A stretch of 21,574 nucleotides of DNA, taken from NCBI GenBank assembly GCA_003956705.1, contig QZCP01000485.1, forward strand, positions 1 to 21,574. Direction: 5' to 3'. Shown here piece after piece: positions 1 to 9,611 of the stretch. A program made the translations under genes and the position numbers. The DNA comes from Brevipalpus yothersi (Eukaryota; Arthropoda; Arachnida; Trombidiformes; Tenuipalpidae). How positions within the stretch are numbered: the first letter of the stretch is position 1; each line of letters begins with the position of its first letter. The notes beneath the pieces were generated by a model. It did not search any database, had not been told where the DNA came from, and worked only from the letters and a program-made list of their open reading frames with translations.

Positions 1-912
1 TCGGATCCAATGATCCATCAGCATAGGAATATATTTTGGCCAATGGTTCACATCCATACTTCGCGAGAGCCTTAGATGACAAGAGAACCAATGCTGCAGC
101 TCCAACGTCAAGGAAACTTGCGTTCACAGGGGTGATAATTTCACCAAACACGGGTTTGAGTGAAAAAAATCCGTTAAAATCTGCCTTCGCAAGCTCTTCA
201 TCTTTGTCAATGACTAGTTCAGCTTCACCTCTTCGACCAGGAACGGTTACAGGGTCAATTTCTTTCGATTGAATACCATCATCAGTGGTTTCTCGGCCTC
301 TTGAATAGCTTATTTCAGTGTATCTTTCCTGCTCTCCTCTAGAAATATTGAACTCCTTCGCCAACACTTCACCACAATACCCCATATGAAGGTAGTTAGA
401 TGAATCCATCGTAAATTAAAGTATCGATAAGCTTGGGGCTGCCATACGGTATATTACCACGAGGAGTGATGAAAGGTGTGTTGGACATACTCTCCATGCC
501 ACTAGTAATAACCAAACTCTTCAACCCTGATTCTATGCTTTGAGTGGCAAATATCATAGATTTCATTCCAGAGGGACGAACTTTGTTGATCTCAGTACAT
601 GGAACTCGATATGGTAGACCGGTTTCCACTGCTGCTTGTCGTGCTGGTGTTCGACCACAGCCTGTGGACAAGACATGGCCCATGAACACCTCATCAGCAT
701 CATCAGGAATTATGCCTAATATTGATTATGAGAATAAAAAAATTATTGAAAATCTACCATGAATTATATTAAAACTGATTTATTTGACCCACCGGCTTTC
801 TCGATAGCTGATTCAATGGACAGTGAGCCATGAGCTGAGGTGTTTAGTTTACCAAATCGCCAACGGAAAGATCCAATAGACTGCGACTATGAGACACAAT
901 GCACACCTTATT
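1..912 (-). pseudogene. ACAT1: Acetyl-CoA acetyltransferase (thiolase, ACAT1-like), decayed, runs off left edge
   Basis: Thiolases join two acetyl-CoA into acetoacetyl-CoA. Reading leftwards on the minus strand, three blocks match ACAT1-type thiolase in order: an N-terminal block with IGSF and an IEKAG end (exon 793-912), a block from VFMGHV through PARQAA to GMESMSN (about 396-715), and a block from HMGYCGE through FNISRGEQ to the GAAALVL region (about 390 to 1). A 77-bp GT-AG intron (716-792) separates the first two and an acceptor precedes base 912. Decay is clear. The codon for the nucleophilic cysteine of the NKVCASGMK motif is CGT (Arg) at 576-578. A frame break lies near 396, where TAA follows DGFI while the downstream match resumes in another frame. 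A second, one-base break lies near 877-881. The C-terminal catalytic part is outside the window. The retained intron means this is a decayed genomic copy, not a retrocopy. Family identity is firm; pseudogene status is well supported. Confidence 0.85.
716..792 (-). other. GT-AG intron retained in the thiolase relic
   Basis: On the minus strand the upstream exon ends at an AAA GCC G phase-1 codon followed by gtgggtcaaa, and the downstream exon starts after ...caatattag. Joining them restores the KAG-II-P sequence expected at this place in thiolases. The 77-bp length and the sites that still fit the reading frame show the copy arose from genomic DNA rather than mRNA. Confidence 0.7.
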
Positions 913-1299
913 CTGTGGGAAATTAAATTGAAATTAATTACTCATCAGTTTCACGTGCACAACCCAATAAATGTTTGCAAATACCATACCTCTTTTATTT
1001 GAGCCACCTAAGACATGGTTTATTGAGAGAAGTAACAGCACAAGAAATTGAAGATCCACAAGTGTAGGAGATGATCATGAATAGCCAAGTTGATCACCAC
1101 TTTGAGGTTAAAAACTAAAAAACTTGCTAGCAGAGAGGTATGTGGAATGAAGGTTCATATTCTAACGAAAATTTTAGAAACGAGGCAAACAATGAGTAAC
1201 AGTGAGCAGTGAGTGAACTTTGATAATTGGAAAAAAACGATAAGAACTTAGCCCCAAGAATTAACGACTTTCCTCTGGATAACACGTCTTTCCTAGTAA
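913..1299. other. Gap between the two minus-strand relics; no gene recognised
   Basis: The thiolase 5' exon, with the mitochondrial targeting peptide, would be expected here on the minus strand. I see a possible splice donor context near 985-995 but no convincing start or targeting sequence, and no other gene, RNA or repeat. Confidence 0.4.
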
Positions 1300-2098
1300 A
1301 ACACGCTCACAATGGGAAGAGAAGGCTCTCTGTTCTCACATGATCGTTGCCACGAGTCTATTAGGTGAATCCAAAATTCATCGGCCAACAATAACTAGAT
1401 CAGCTCCTCTCTGGATAACAGCCTCCTCGGGGGACACATACTGTTGACCCATGGAATCATCTTTAGAAATCACATGAGCACCCGGAGTGAAATGAATATG
1501 GATCGGATCTGAGCTTACTCGAGACTGACTGATGAATCCACTCACAAAATCAGGATATTTCTCTATCATCGAAAGAGCGCACTTGGTGAACTCCTCGTTC
1601 AATAGATCTCTAGAGCTGCTCATGAGAATACTTAGCAAATGACCTCTTAACGATTTGCTCTTCCCTTTCTTGAGTAATTCTACGCATCCTGGTACTGCAA
1701 CCACATGAACTGTAACCAAATCAGCCCAATCTTCGATTCAAGCCTATCCACCTGTGTACTGTTGAATGACTGTATCACCAATGTCAGCAAATTTTCTGTA
1801 ATCGAAAACGTGAAAAATTCATCAATTCGTACCTTTTTCGATAGTTCGAGTACCTTACCTATCTTCCATCAACAAAAATGATGTATCAAGCTAATTATCT
1901 GATATCGATTATAAAATTTTTGGAAAAATCTTGAATTATATCATAGACCCAATTCTCGATCAACTTAAAGAAAATCATCTGCTTTCTGTAGATCCGATGG
2001 GAGACATAGATTACTTTTCTCATCTTTTATAATACCAAATAAAAGTTTTGTCACCAAATTTTTACAGTCCCTAAATTGTTCCGAATACTGGTCCATAC
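1300..2098 (-). pseudogene. UMPS: UMP synthase, orotidine-5'-phosphate decarboxylase domain, decayed
   Basis: OMP decarboxylase makes UMP, the last step of pyrimidine synthesis. On the minus strand the homology starts after an acceptor (ag at 2099-2100). It continues through a KLL...KDEKSNLCL block (about 2065-2000), KVLELSKK (about 1850), KFADIG..QQYTGG (about 1800-1750), WADLVTVH (about 1720), FVSGFISQSRVS, HFTPG, GQQY and ends at the phosphate-binding IVGRG, where the glycine codon is TGA (1378-1380). Other breaks are TAG (1744-1746) and TGA (1738-1740) between YTGG and the WADLV block, TAA and TGA near 1940-1965, and an extra two bases just before KFADIG. The orotate phosphoribosyltransferase half of UMPS is not visible. 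The stops fall at unrelated residues (I, K/F, G), so a variant genetic code does not explain them. Longest intact stretch: 1378-1719. Confidence 0.85.
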
Positions 2099-2530
2099 CT
2101 AGAAGTAAAAACAATTGATTGTTAATGTAATCCACTCAGAACATCAACTTCTCTCAGTTCATATGATAAGCAACCCGCAAACAGCGTTCACTCCATATCT
2201 TACCTTCTCTTCATTATGATGCTCAAGACACTAAACTCAATGATTATTTCAAGTTTCACTATGCATTTAAAAACCTGATTATATGAAATCAATGAACAAT
2301 CAAAAATAATCACAAGTTCCTTAACATTGTACACAAGAAATCAATAAGTTATCACGTTGGCGAGAGCTCAATGTTAAACATTGAATGTTTACCGGTTATG
2401 CTTACTGTGTTGGTTTTTAGTCACATGATACACGTAATCACATGATAACTCGTGCTTCAGTTCTTTGTAAATAGAAACATCGGAAATCGTTCTTCAAAAT
2501 GTGTATTCGATTTTAAGACAATAATGTAGT
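2099..2530. other. No gene seen between the UMPS relic and the transposon
   Basis: AT-rich sequence with no long open frame. It begins with the polypyrimidine/acceptor-like end of a presumed UMPS intron at 2099-2120. The upstream UMPS exons expected here on the minus strand could not be identified. Confidence 0.35.
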
Positions 2531-3190
2531 CAAAGGACAATGGTCAAAACTGCCCATGCTTAGATTTTGACGAAAATTTCTTATCACATGTTATCGAGTG
2601 TGATAAAACCAAAAAACTAGTTTAAAACTCTGTATGACTCATACTTCCAGAGATAAAGCCATTTTATTCTTTTTTGCTATCTCGAAAACGCGCAGTCATA
2701 TCGAGATAAAAACGGTATCATCTGAATTCTCATCACAAATGTGATAAGATAAGAAGTTTTTCGTGGTTTTCGAAAAATGATAAGGTTATTGAAAATAGAT
2801 TTATCATTTCCTGGGAAAACCAGATTTGAAACCAAAGTAGTGATAACACTATCATATTTCTCACAACTGATAAGATAAGTCTGTACACAAACCATGCAGA
2901 AGACTCGGGGACAAGTTGGTTAAAAATCAATATATTTTTTTTACAGAAAAACTGGGCAGGAGTCCAAAAAAATGATAAAATTATTTTATCTCTCATGAGA
3001 AATTAGATAAGATAAGGTATATTTCATGCTCACAGCATTGGTATAAGTTGGTCAGAAATCAATATATCCCCTTTACAAAAAAACTAGGCATGAAACCAAA
3101 ATACTGATAAGATTATTTTATCTTTCATGATTGATTAGATAAGATAAAGCATATTTCAAGCCTACAGGATTGATACAAAATAGTCAGAAA
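2531..3190 (+). repeat. Left terminal inverted repeat of the transposon
   Basis: Reverse complement of 4177-4848 with scattered substitutions and small indels. Open frames at 2677-2895 (minus) and 4472-4690 (plus) are the same translated sequence read from the two arms, which is how the repeat shows up. These frames are repeat shadows rather than genes. The arm contains two roughly 132-bp sub-units (attagataag at 3002 and again at 3134). The right arm has a short extra stretch (near 4820-4835, cccatagagaatggg) that the left arm lacks. Confidence 0.85.
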
Positions 3191-3493
3191 TTGGATTGAA
3201 CATCTGGTACTCATATTTTTACTCATATCAACGAGTAGGAAAGAGCCTCTGATTGGATAGATTCTAAGTATATTCTATCTCTCTCTGGATCCAATTCTTC
3301 GACACATTCCAATTCCTCAAGCCTTAGCTTGAGACATCGAGAAATGAAGACCAGAGCCCTGTTAGTGTTAACCAGTTGGCATCACGAGGAGGTAGGGATG
3401 GATTTTGTCCGACCGAGGGGTAGATTAATTATCACTATAGTGTCCAAATCTAGCCCCTCATAAACACAAAAAGTCACTATCATTTCACTGTCA

Positions 3494-3829
3494 CTATCCA
3501 GTGGAATCATCACCAGATTCATCACCTCTGGCAAGTAAGTCACCTAATCTTTCATTTGGTGTATGGCCCCTGAATCCTGTGCTCATCATCATCACTGCTA
3601 CAAAAGCGTGTGAGCAAGGATTCACAGTCCGGAGTCCACTCTTGCACTTACAATACCATCCAATGACTTGCTCAAGCCCTTCTGCTGCAGGATCCATCAA
3701 CACGAACACTTGCCATTTTGTATTCCTCTTGTGACGTGAACACATCCGTACACGGAACAAGAGAGGCTGATGAACTTCGATGTTGTAATGAGCAAAGTTT
3801 ATGGTTGAGGCCTCACGGTGTACCTTGAA
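3494..3829 (-). pseudogene. SWIM-type zinc-finger protein fragment inside the transposon
   Basis: Open frame on the minus strand from a possible acceptor (ctag just above 3829) to TAG at 3494-3496. It contains SRHKRNTKW, then GWYCKCKSG, then NPCSHAF. CxC followed after nine residues by CxH is the zinc ligand pattern of SWIM domains. In invertebrate transposon-derived proteins the same segment usually reads WYC.CK.G.RTVG.C.H, which fits well. No ATG lies near the start of the frame, so this is an internal or 3' exon. No catalytic transposase region is visible in the rest of the 990-bp interior. SWIM fingers bind DNA or protein; here it probably marks a deleted transposase or its accessory protein. 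Confident about the finger, less about the class of element. Confidence 0.65.
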
Positions 3830-4176
3830 CTAGAGGTAATAATGATACATTATATGTACAATTCTCATAGGTTTTTAACCAAAAAAAGTATTTATCTCAC
3901 CTCGAGTTTCAGTTTTATATCCTTGAATCTTGCTTTGTAGGAGTCAATTAGCTTGAGACCATACCGGCCTGTCACAAGATAGTATTGGTAAACCTCAGAA
4001 TGCTGGAAATACTCATTTCATGGTTTTTCGGATTTTTGAAACTGTTCCACCCTAAAAAACTGATCGAACTGAAATAGTTTCTAATAGAACACAGGGGAAA
4101 ACTCCCAAAATATATATGAGATTCTGTATGCAAAGCGGAGAATATTCCTGCTAGATCTTGATATGAGGGAATTCGT

Positions 4177-4848
4177 TTTTCTGACTACTTTGTATCAATT
4201 CTGTAGGCTTGGAATATGCTTTATCTTATCTAATCAATCATGAGAGATAAGATAATCTTATCAGTATTTTGGTTTCATGCCTAGTTTTTTATGGAGAGAA
4301 TATATTGATTTTCGACCAACTTGTCCACGGGCTAGAGATATCACGGGTATGCAGTCTTATCTAATCAATCATGAGAGATAAGATAATTTTATCAGTGTTC
4401 TGGGTTCACGTTTAAGTTTTTTGTAAAGGGGATATATTGATTTTTGACCAACTTGTCCCCGAGTCTTCTTCATGGTTTGTGTACAGACTCATCTTATCAG
4501 TTGTGAGGAATATGATAGTGTTATCACTACTTTGGTTTCAAATCTGGTTTTTCCAGGAGATGATAAATCTATTTTCAATAACTTTATCATTTTCCGAAAA
4601 CCACGAAGAACTTCTCATCTTATCACATTTGTGATGAGAACTCAAATGATACCGTTCTTATCTCGATATGACTGGGCGTTTTCGAGATAGCAAAAAAGAA
4701 TAAAATGGCTTTATCTCTGGAAGTATGAGTCATACAGAGTTTTAAACTAGTTTTTTGGTCTTATCACAAGTGATTACATATGATAAAGAAGTTTCATCGA
4801 AATCTGAGCATGGGCAGTTTTCCCATAGAGAATGGGCATTGTCCTTTA
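4177..4848 (-). repeat. Right terminal inverted repeat of the transposon
   Basis: Mirrors 2531-3190. It carries two tandem sub-units starting with cttatctaatcaatc at 4225 and 4356 (131-bp period). Each sub-unit runs through a shared 'atattgatttttgaccaacttgtcc' type segment, given here in parts: atattgattt followed by gaccaacttgtcc. TTATC/GATAA pentamers are very frequent along the arm (18 counted by eye between about 4220 and 4790). Confidence 0.85.
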
Positions 4849-5190
4849 ATTTAATTTGTGTGTATCTAGTGAACTCAATTCACTCATCAGGAAAGTTATG
4901 TCAACTAGAGAATAATTTCAGTGAATTGTCTCTACTTTTGTACAATCATTATACTGATGAAAAAAGCCGGTTAAGGTTATGGATAAAGTGTTTTCATCGC
5001 CAACTTTTGCCTAACTAAATTGTTGCCAAATCATAACATATGTGATGACTTTCGTTCGATTTGATATTTTTTGTATTTTCATGAAAAATTATTCCAACAC
5101 GTGACTGGATGCAAATTGTAAGTCCATGGTTAGTTGAAGTATTTTTAAATCTCTCAGATTCTAATCTAAATTGTTTTTCATTACTTTTAG
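4849..5190. other. Flank between transposon and CysRS relic
   Basis: An open frame at 4755-5018 begins inside the right arm and is not recognisable as a protein. The stretch from about 5110 to 5190 ends in a polypyrimidine tract and acceptor (ttacttttag ending at 5190), so it is probably intron of the CysRS copy. No other feature seen. Confidence 0.4.
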
Positions 5191-5690
5191 CAACTGTTAT
5201 TAATATTACCGATATAGATGAAAAGATTGTAAGAAAATCTGGAGAAACTGGTAAAAGCTATCAAGAGATTGGAGATATTTATACAACTTCTTCTCTCGGT
5301 GATCTTCGGACTCTGCAAGTTGGCCCTTGCAATTCGAGTCAGCAATCACATCAACCTAATTATTGATTTCATTTGCCAGCTAAAGAGGATAGTGTTCTTG
5401 CCAGTTCTCTTCTAGATGACAAAATATATTTCCATTTTGGTGGGAGAGATCTAATCTATCCTCATCATTATTATGAATCAGCATGTTGTTCCATTCATTT
5501 TGACCTCAAGAATCAAGAACTTTTTCAATGGGCTTCCTATTGGTATCACTCAAGTCCCATCCTCATTTCAAAAAATGTAAGCATATCGCTCTTAATTGCT
5601 GACCATTAATTAAATTCTTCACCTTCAGAGAATGAGCAAATCCATCGGAAATACTATACCCATCATAAACTTTCTGAAAAAAAATCCTCC
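5191..5690 (+). pseudogene. CARS2: Cysteinyl-tRNA synthetase (organellar CARS2-like), decayed
   Basis: CysRS charges tRNA-Cys. The exon from 5191 (after ttttag) opens with VINITDIDEKIVRKSGE, the conserved N[IV]TD[IV]D[DE]KI motif, and continues to YTTSSLGDLRTLQV. A frame break near 5330 follows: the IRVSNHINLIIDFI stretch, matching the family's LRVT.NI..II.FI, lies in another frame. About 80 residues are then missing. The match resumes with FHFGGRDLIYPHH (family: HGGG.DL.FPHHENE) and WASYWYHSS. A 52-bp GT-AG intron (5577-5628) precedes an exon beginning RMSKSIGNT, the KMSKS ATP-binding loop. After about 5690 the match fades. PHHENE reads PHHYYE. The HIGH-bearing N-terminus and the C-terminal tRNA-binding part are absent. 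Identity is strong because five family blocks occur in order; frame break plus deletion make it a pseudogene. Confidence 0.82.
5577..5628 (+). other. 52-bp GT-AG intron in the CysRS relic
   Basis: Donor gtaagcat after AAT (phase 0), acceptor ccttcag before AGAATGAGC. Removing it joins the WYHSS block directly to the KMSKS-like motif at the spacing seen in CysRS proteins, which supports both the intron and the gene identity. Confidence 0.65.
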
Positions 5691-7793
5691 GAAAGTCCCC
5701 TCCAAAAGTAGCAATGGTGAAAATGATGAGTCAAAGTAATGCTAATGGGCGGTAGAGAGATTTTGGAAATGAATCTCAACCTTTCTAATTTGACTGATCA
5801 CTGATCATCATCTGCACTAGCAAATGTAGCGCATTTTTATGATAATTTCTAGAGCACTACCATATATTGACAGCAACATAGCAATCGAGAGCAAGGAATC
5901 TTCAACTTCAGCATGACCAGACTCGATCCAATTCCTTCCATAATTGATAATTCTTTCTAGTAATCATCAACTTACTGCTCGAATGACTTTCGAGTATTAC
6001 GTGATTGACCTCCATGGATCAGTTAGCAGAAAGCTAACATATTGAGTTTCTAAAGAATAGATAGTGAACAAAGATATAATCTAAATGAACCGAATGCTAC
6101 CAATTCCCACCTACGATAGATGACATATCGTCAAAAAAGGAAGTGAAAGAATTAGAGACAGTCAGATAATGATTCAGTCACAAATTTAAAGACATCAAAT
6201 AGAGGAGGGAAAATATTTTTATGGATCGTCCAATTTGGAGGTCCAAAATTTTCCCCTTAACAATCCAATGAGCTTCACAATTGTCCATTCCGAGGATTCA
6301 CAAACAGAGCTAGTTTAGGTATTTATAGCTTTCATACCAAGTTTTACGAGTGTAAATACATCTCTATAAGCTGCATTATACATTCATGATGGCTCATATG
6401 TATCTCACCTATACACCAGGTCTGACAAGTGAGAATTGATCGACATTCATCGATAGCTGGACGTTTTTGAAGACTTCGTAGAGATGATTTACGCCATGTC
6501 CGACAAACGTACTGGCACCGATCAATGTCAAAAACACTCAGGAATTGGAATACTTTTTAAGTATGAATGGTTCAAGTAGGACATTCATTTCCACTCATCA
6601 AGCTATAAACTGCCGATACAAAATGCAATCGAAAAATTAGAATCAGAACGGGCACAGACCATTAATTTTTCTTCAACTGTTCCAAATAACAGAATATTCA
6701 CCATAAACAGACTCGAATTCTTGGAATTTCATCATTAAATTCCTATCCAAACTAACTTTTCCATAGAAACAAGCAACGGTGGCGTCAATCCAACCAGATC
6801 AACACCATCTCTTGTTAGCATTTTAGTCCAATTGGATCAATCGATGAAAATATTTTTCACTCGAACATCACGTTCTGAACTGTTCAGAATGAACATGAAA
6901 GGTTGAGCTAATCAATCCTATTCACAGTGGGAATGAAGAGTAGAGAAATGGATATTTGACTGGCTGAATCAGTTGATTAACTCGTTTTTTCAGAAGTTTT
7001 CATGGTGAATTTACCAACCAGAGTAACTATCAGCTCGTGGGGAACATATCCAGCAATATTGTTACAAAATCGTTTCATATTCGTCTACTCTGTTGTAGGG
7101 AAGAAACTTTGAGGGCTGTTGTTGCTCCAGATTTCTTCACCATGAGAATTGGAAATGGGTGCTGTGGAACCATGAAAATGATGTTAAATCATGATAAAGG
7201 ATCACCATGGTAGATGAGTGGATTTTCTGGCACTATAATCGAATCAAGTGGAGAACAAAAGTGTCAAAATTGTAGTGAAAATTTCATATTCGCATGGGCA
7301 AGCTAGAAACCCATGATTGTCATTGCGATCTGAGAGAAAATCGATCACCAAACCGATATCTATGGCAAACTTAAGGAGTGTAAATTCGTACAGGTGCAGA
7401 TGGAGTTAAATATAAAAAAGTTCATTACCCAGTTAAAATCCATATACTATACATGTATATCAAAATAGCTAAAGTAGGTATTAACGAGTAATCGTTAATT
7501 GGTACCCACCTTCACTCGATTCAATTTGTTTGATATCAACTTCCAATTGTCAAACGCTAATCTCTGGATGACTCTTGAACGCTATACAATTTTCGGGTAT
7601 TGACATTCATTGAAAAATGCTAGCCCTAATCAGTGCTTTCTTATACTCTCTCGATGATAAATAGCGTGCAGTATGGTTCTTATTCAGATAATGTCATTAT
7701 TTGAGCTCATTTTGTGATCTCATTCGAGTGTTTGAATGCGTGTGCATTGAAATTTTTGTAATCTTATCAACAAATTGTTCTTGGTCTTTGTTT
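5691..7793. other. About 2.1 kb without a recognisable gene
   Basis: Frames are short and interrupted on both strands. The only stretch that looks protein-like is on the minus strand at about 6410-6525. It is an open run of roughly 38 codons with a hydrophobic start (VFLTLIGASTFVGH) followed by VNHLYEVFKN, ending at TAG; I could not assign it. No tRNA, repeat array or promoter recognised. Confidence 0.3.
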
Positions 7794-7804
7794 TCAGTTT
7801 GAGA

Positions 7805-8005
7805 TCAAGAGAAGCACCAATAGGAAAAGACAAATTGATTCACCTTCCCATTTCCATCTCCATCGGAATATATGAGATAAATTGACCTCATAGAAACAAT
7901 CAATTCGAGGAGCAAAATATGGTTCTGAATCAAATGGTTCTCGACATATTGAGTGAATAGAAGAGATAAGATGTAACCTATCCATTTAAGTACTAACTCA
8001 TACAA
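7805..8005 (-). pseudogene. Possible EF-hand protein fragment
   Basis: A 66-codon minus-strand frame contains SDGDGNGKVNQF. The first eight positions fit an EF-hand calcium loop (D-x-D-x-N-G-x-V), but the expected glutamate at loop position 12 is valine. A GTGAAT right after the GK codons could be a splice donor, in which case the remainder of the loop would be in another exon. The rest of the frame is hydrophobic and does not resemble a known EF-hand protein. It could be a decayed calcium-binding protein exon or chance in AT-rich DNA. Low confidence. Confidence 0.25.
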
Positions 8006-8553
8006 AAACTTTGCTGATGATTCAAGAAATATTTGCTAACATACAAAAACGCGTAGAATTCCACAAATTATGGTCATTCAAGAAGCTGAACAACCGGAAA
8101 ATCAAGACAGATAAAGTTATGGACACAATTGAAGTGCTTTAAATTGATTTGTAAGTTTTAATGTCTGCATTAACAATGAGAATCACACACATCACCAACA
8201 ATCAAGCAGTGTGAGATAAAATTTGTTTAAATGATTTCGGCTAGCCACCTGATGTGTGTAGAAACATTCAGTCCATTCAGTCCAACTATCAAACACTACA
8301 TGCTCGACTCCTTAATCGGCGTTAAACTTAGCGTCACCAGTTTTAATCAATCGTCACCTCAGCTAACTGATTTATTGATTGATTTTCAATCATGGGAACA
8401 AAATGAATCAGGCAGAAATATTGTTCAATTATAAGACCGTTTTATTCGTAATACTGCAAGTTCGTGCCAAAGTTGGTAGCTGTTATTCGGATTATCTTGG
8501 CAATTGATTATATAATTACTAATCTAGTCATGAGCAAGAGAGAAACAAGTGTC
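8006..8553. other. No gene recognised
   Basis: A 67-codon plus-strand frame at 8231-8434 has no recognisable motif and no splice or promoter support. Nothing else stands out. Confidence 0.3.
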
Positions 8554-9611
8554 TCATGCTTTTGCGGTGAAACTTAGTGTCTTATCTCGAAAATTGAATT
8601 CAGTGTCGAACTTGGCCAAGAAAGGTTGACCCAAAACCCATTCTGTTTCACTAGAGCCTAAGTTGAGAATACACTCACCACTGAAACAGCTAGTGTAATC
8701 TGTGATATTTAGAGATAAAACTTGATTAGTTACTTTGATGTCTAAATTCGGAATATTTTGAATTTTCGTTTGAGGGAAAAAGACTGCTCGCACTTCGGGG
8801 TTAAAATGTCCATGTACTGTCTTAGCAAGCTTTTCAGCTATGTTGATAGGAAAGAGAATTTCCCATGCTCGAATGTCTGAATTAGCTTTACATTCGGTTT
8901 CACAGAGAGTCGAATTGCCAACATTTATCAGATCTGAATTGAACTGCCATTTATGCCGATCCGACAACGGGATTGACGTGCCCTGATTCCTCATTGAGTC
9001 CTCGAGAGAATCAAAAACCAACTGTCCAAATCCCCACACTGCATCAATACTGAGCGTGAATCTTGTTGCTATCTTCGAGTCAATCATAGCTTCCGTGAGA
9101 GTTTTAATTTTAGGTGATGAATTTTCCGCTGGAGCCAGCCCAAAAACAGCACTCAATCAAAAAGGGTTGATACCATCCCTCACGGCTGATGCCTCGATAA
9201 ATACCTGATTTTCTAATACGATTTCAGGACCTTCGAAGATGGTAGGAATTTAAATACTATGAGTTTCATGAATGTTTTAATCTCACCTAATCTAGTACCA
9301 ATTCTAGTAGCGTCCATTGATATATATCCCTCATTTGTCATGCTAATTCCACTTCCACTTTCACTTCCAATGAATTCCACTTTTTTTCCAGTTGTATTAT
9401 ATGTCGAACTACTCTCACTTTCGAACCTCGAACCTTCGCATAATGGATATACGTTAGCGTCACATTTATCTGATATTATCCAAAAGTGAGAATTCTGAAC
9501 GTCAATCATAGCATTGAAATACTGAGGAGGTGTACCCATGGAAATCTTGGCATAGTATTCACTCGTCATATCATCTGTCGCCGAATATATTCGAATTTTA
9601 ATTGAATTCAT
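8554..9611 (-). pseudogene. Pepsin/cathepsin D-family aspartic protease homologue, degenerate
   Basis: Both lobes of an A1-family aspartic protease are readable on the minus strand. N-lobe (9287-9611): YYAKISMGTPPQYF, then IDVQNSHFW where active enzymes have DTGSSN.W. An 82-bp GT-AG intron (9205-9286) follows. C-lobe exon (8554-9204): VFGLAP, WQF..D.INVGNSTLCETEC, SDIRAWE where active enzymes have ADTGTSL, and a typical end WVLGQPFLAKFDTEF...FTAKA. Both aspartates remain but both T-G pairs are lost, and the flap YGSG motif has lost its tyrosine, so catalysis is unlikely. An in-frame TGA at 9157-9159 interrupts the second exon. The signal peptide/propeptide region upstream (about 9612-9730) shows a MFFLLFSA-like start and an IPLVY-like propeptide end in different frames, which suggests another break. 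A catalytically dead paralogue that later decayed fits best. Confidence 0.8.
9205..9286 (-). other. 82-bp GT-AG intron of the aspartic protease relic
   Basis: Donor gtgagatt after ...actagattag (exon edge 9287) and acceptor aaaatcag before GTATTTATC (exon edge 9204). It falls at the expected place between the flap region and the FG..GLA core of the family. Confidence 0.65.

Larger units (their letters stand above)
2531..4848. mobile_element. DNA transposon with long inverted arms and a SWIM-finger gene remnant
   Basis: Two arms of about 660 bp, 2531-3190 and 4177-4848, are inverted copies of each other and enclose about 990 bp. The outermost shared bases are cattgtccttt on the right (about 4837-4847) and its complement caaaggacaatg on the left (about 2531-2542). 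The interior holds a minus-strand SWIM zinc-finger fragment. SWIM fingers are known from MULE transposases and related invertebrate transposons, so a Mutator-like affiliation is possible, but no DDE catalytic domain is seen. I could not find a convincing 8-10 bp target-site duplication (left flank ends aataatgtagt, right flank begins aatttaattt), so the insertion is old or the ends are misplaced by a few bases. Probably a non-autonomous, internally deleted copy. Confidence 0.8.

Noticed and set aside
1378..1746. Reassigned stop codons (variant genetic code) to explain stops in the UMPS homologue
   Set aside because: The stops replace unrelated residues (Ile, Phe/Lys, Gly), include all three stop types and occur beside indels, while the viral frames and the phosphatase use normal stops.
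2677..2895. 72-aa frame repeated at 4472-4690 as a possible conserved small gene
   Set aside because: Both copies lie in the inverted arms of the transposon and the similarity extends well beyond the frame at the DNA level, so it is repeat identity rather than protein conservation.
7080..7260. Possible coding remnant near agggctgttgttgctccag
   Set aside because: Frames are interrupted within 20-25 codons and no family match could be recognised.
9157..9159. TGA in the protease as selenocysteine
   Set aside because: No cysteine or selenocysteine is expected at this place in aspartic proteases and the rest of the gene is degenerate.
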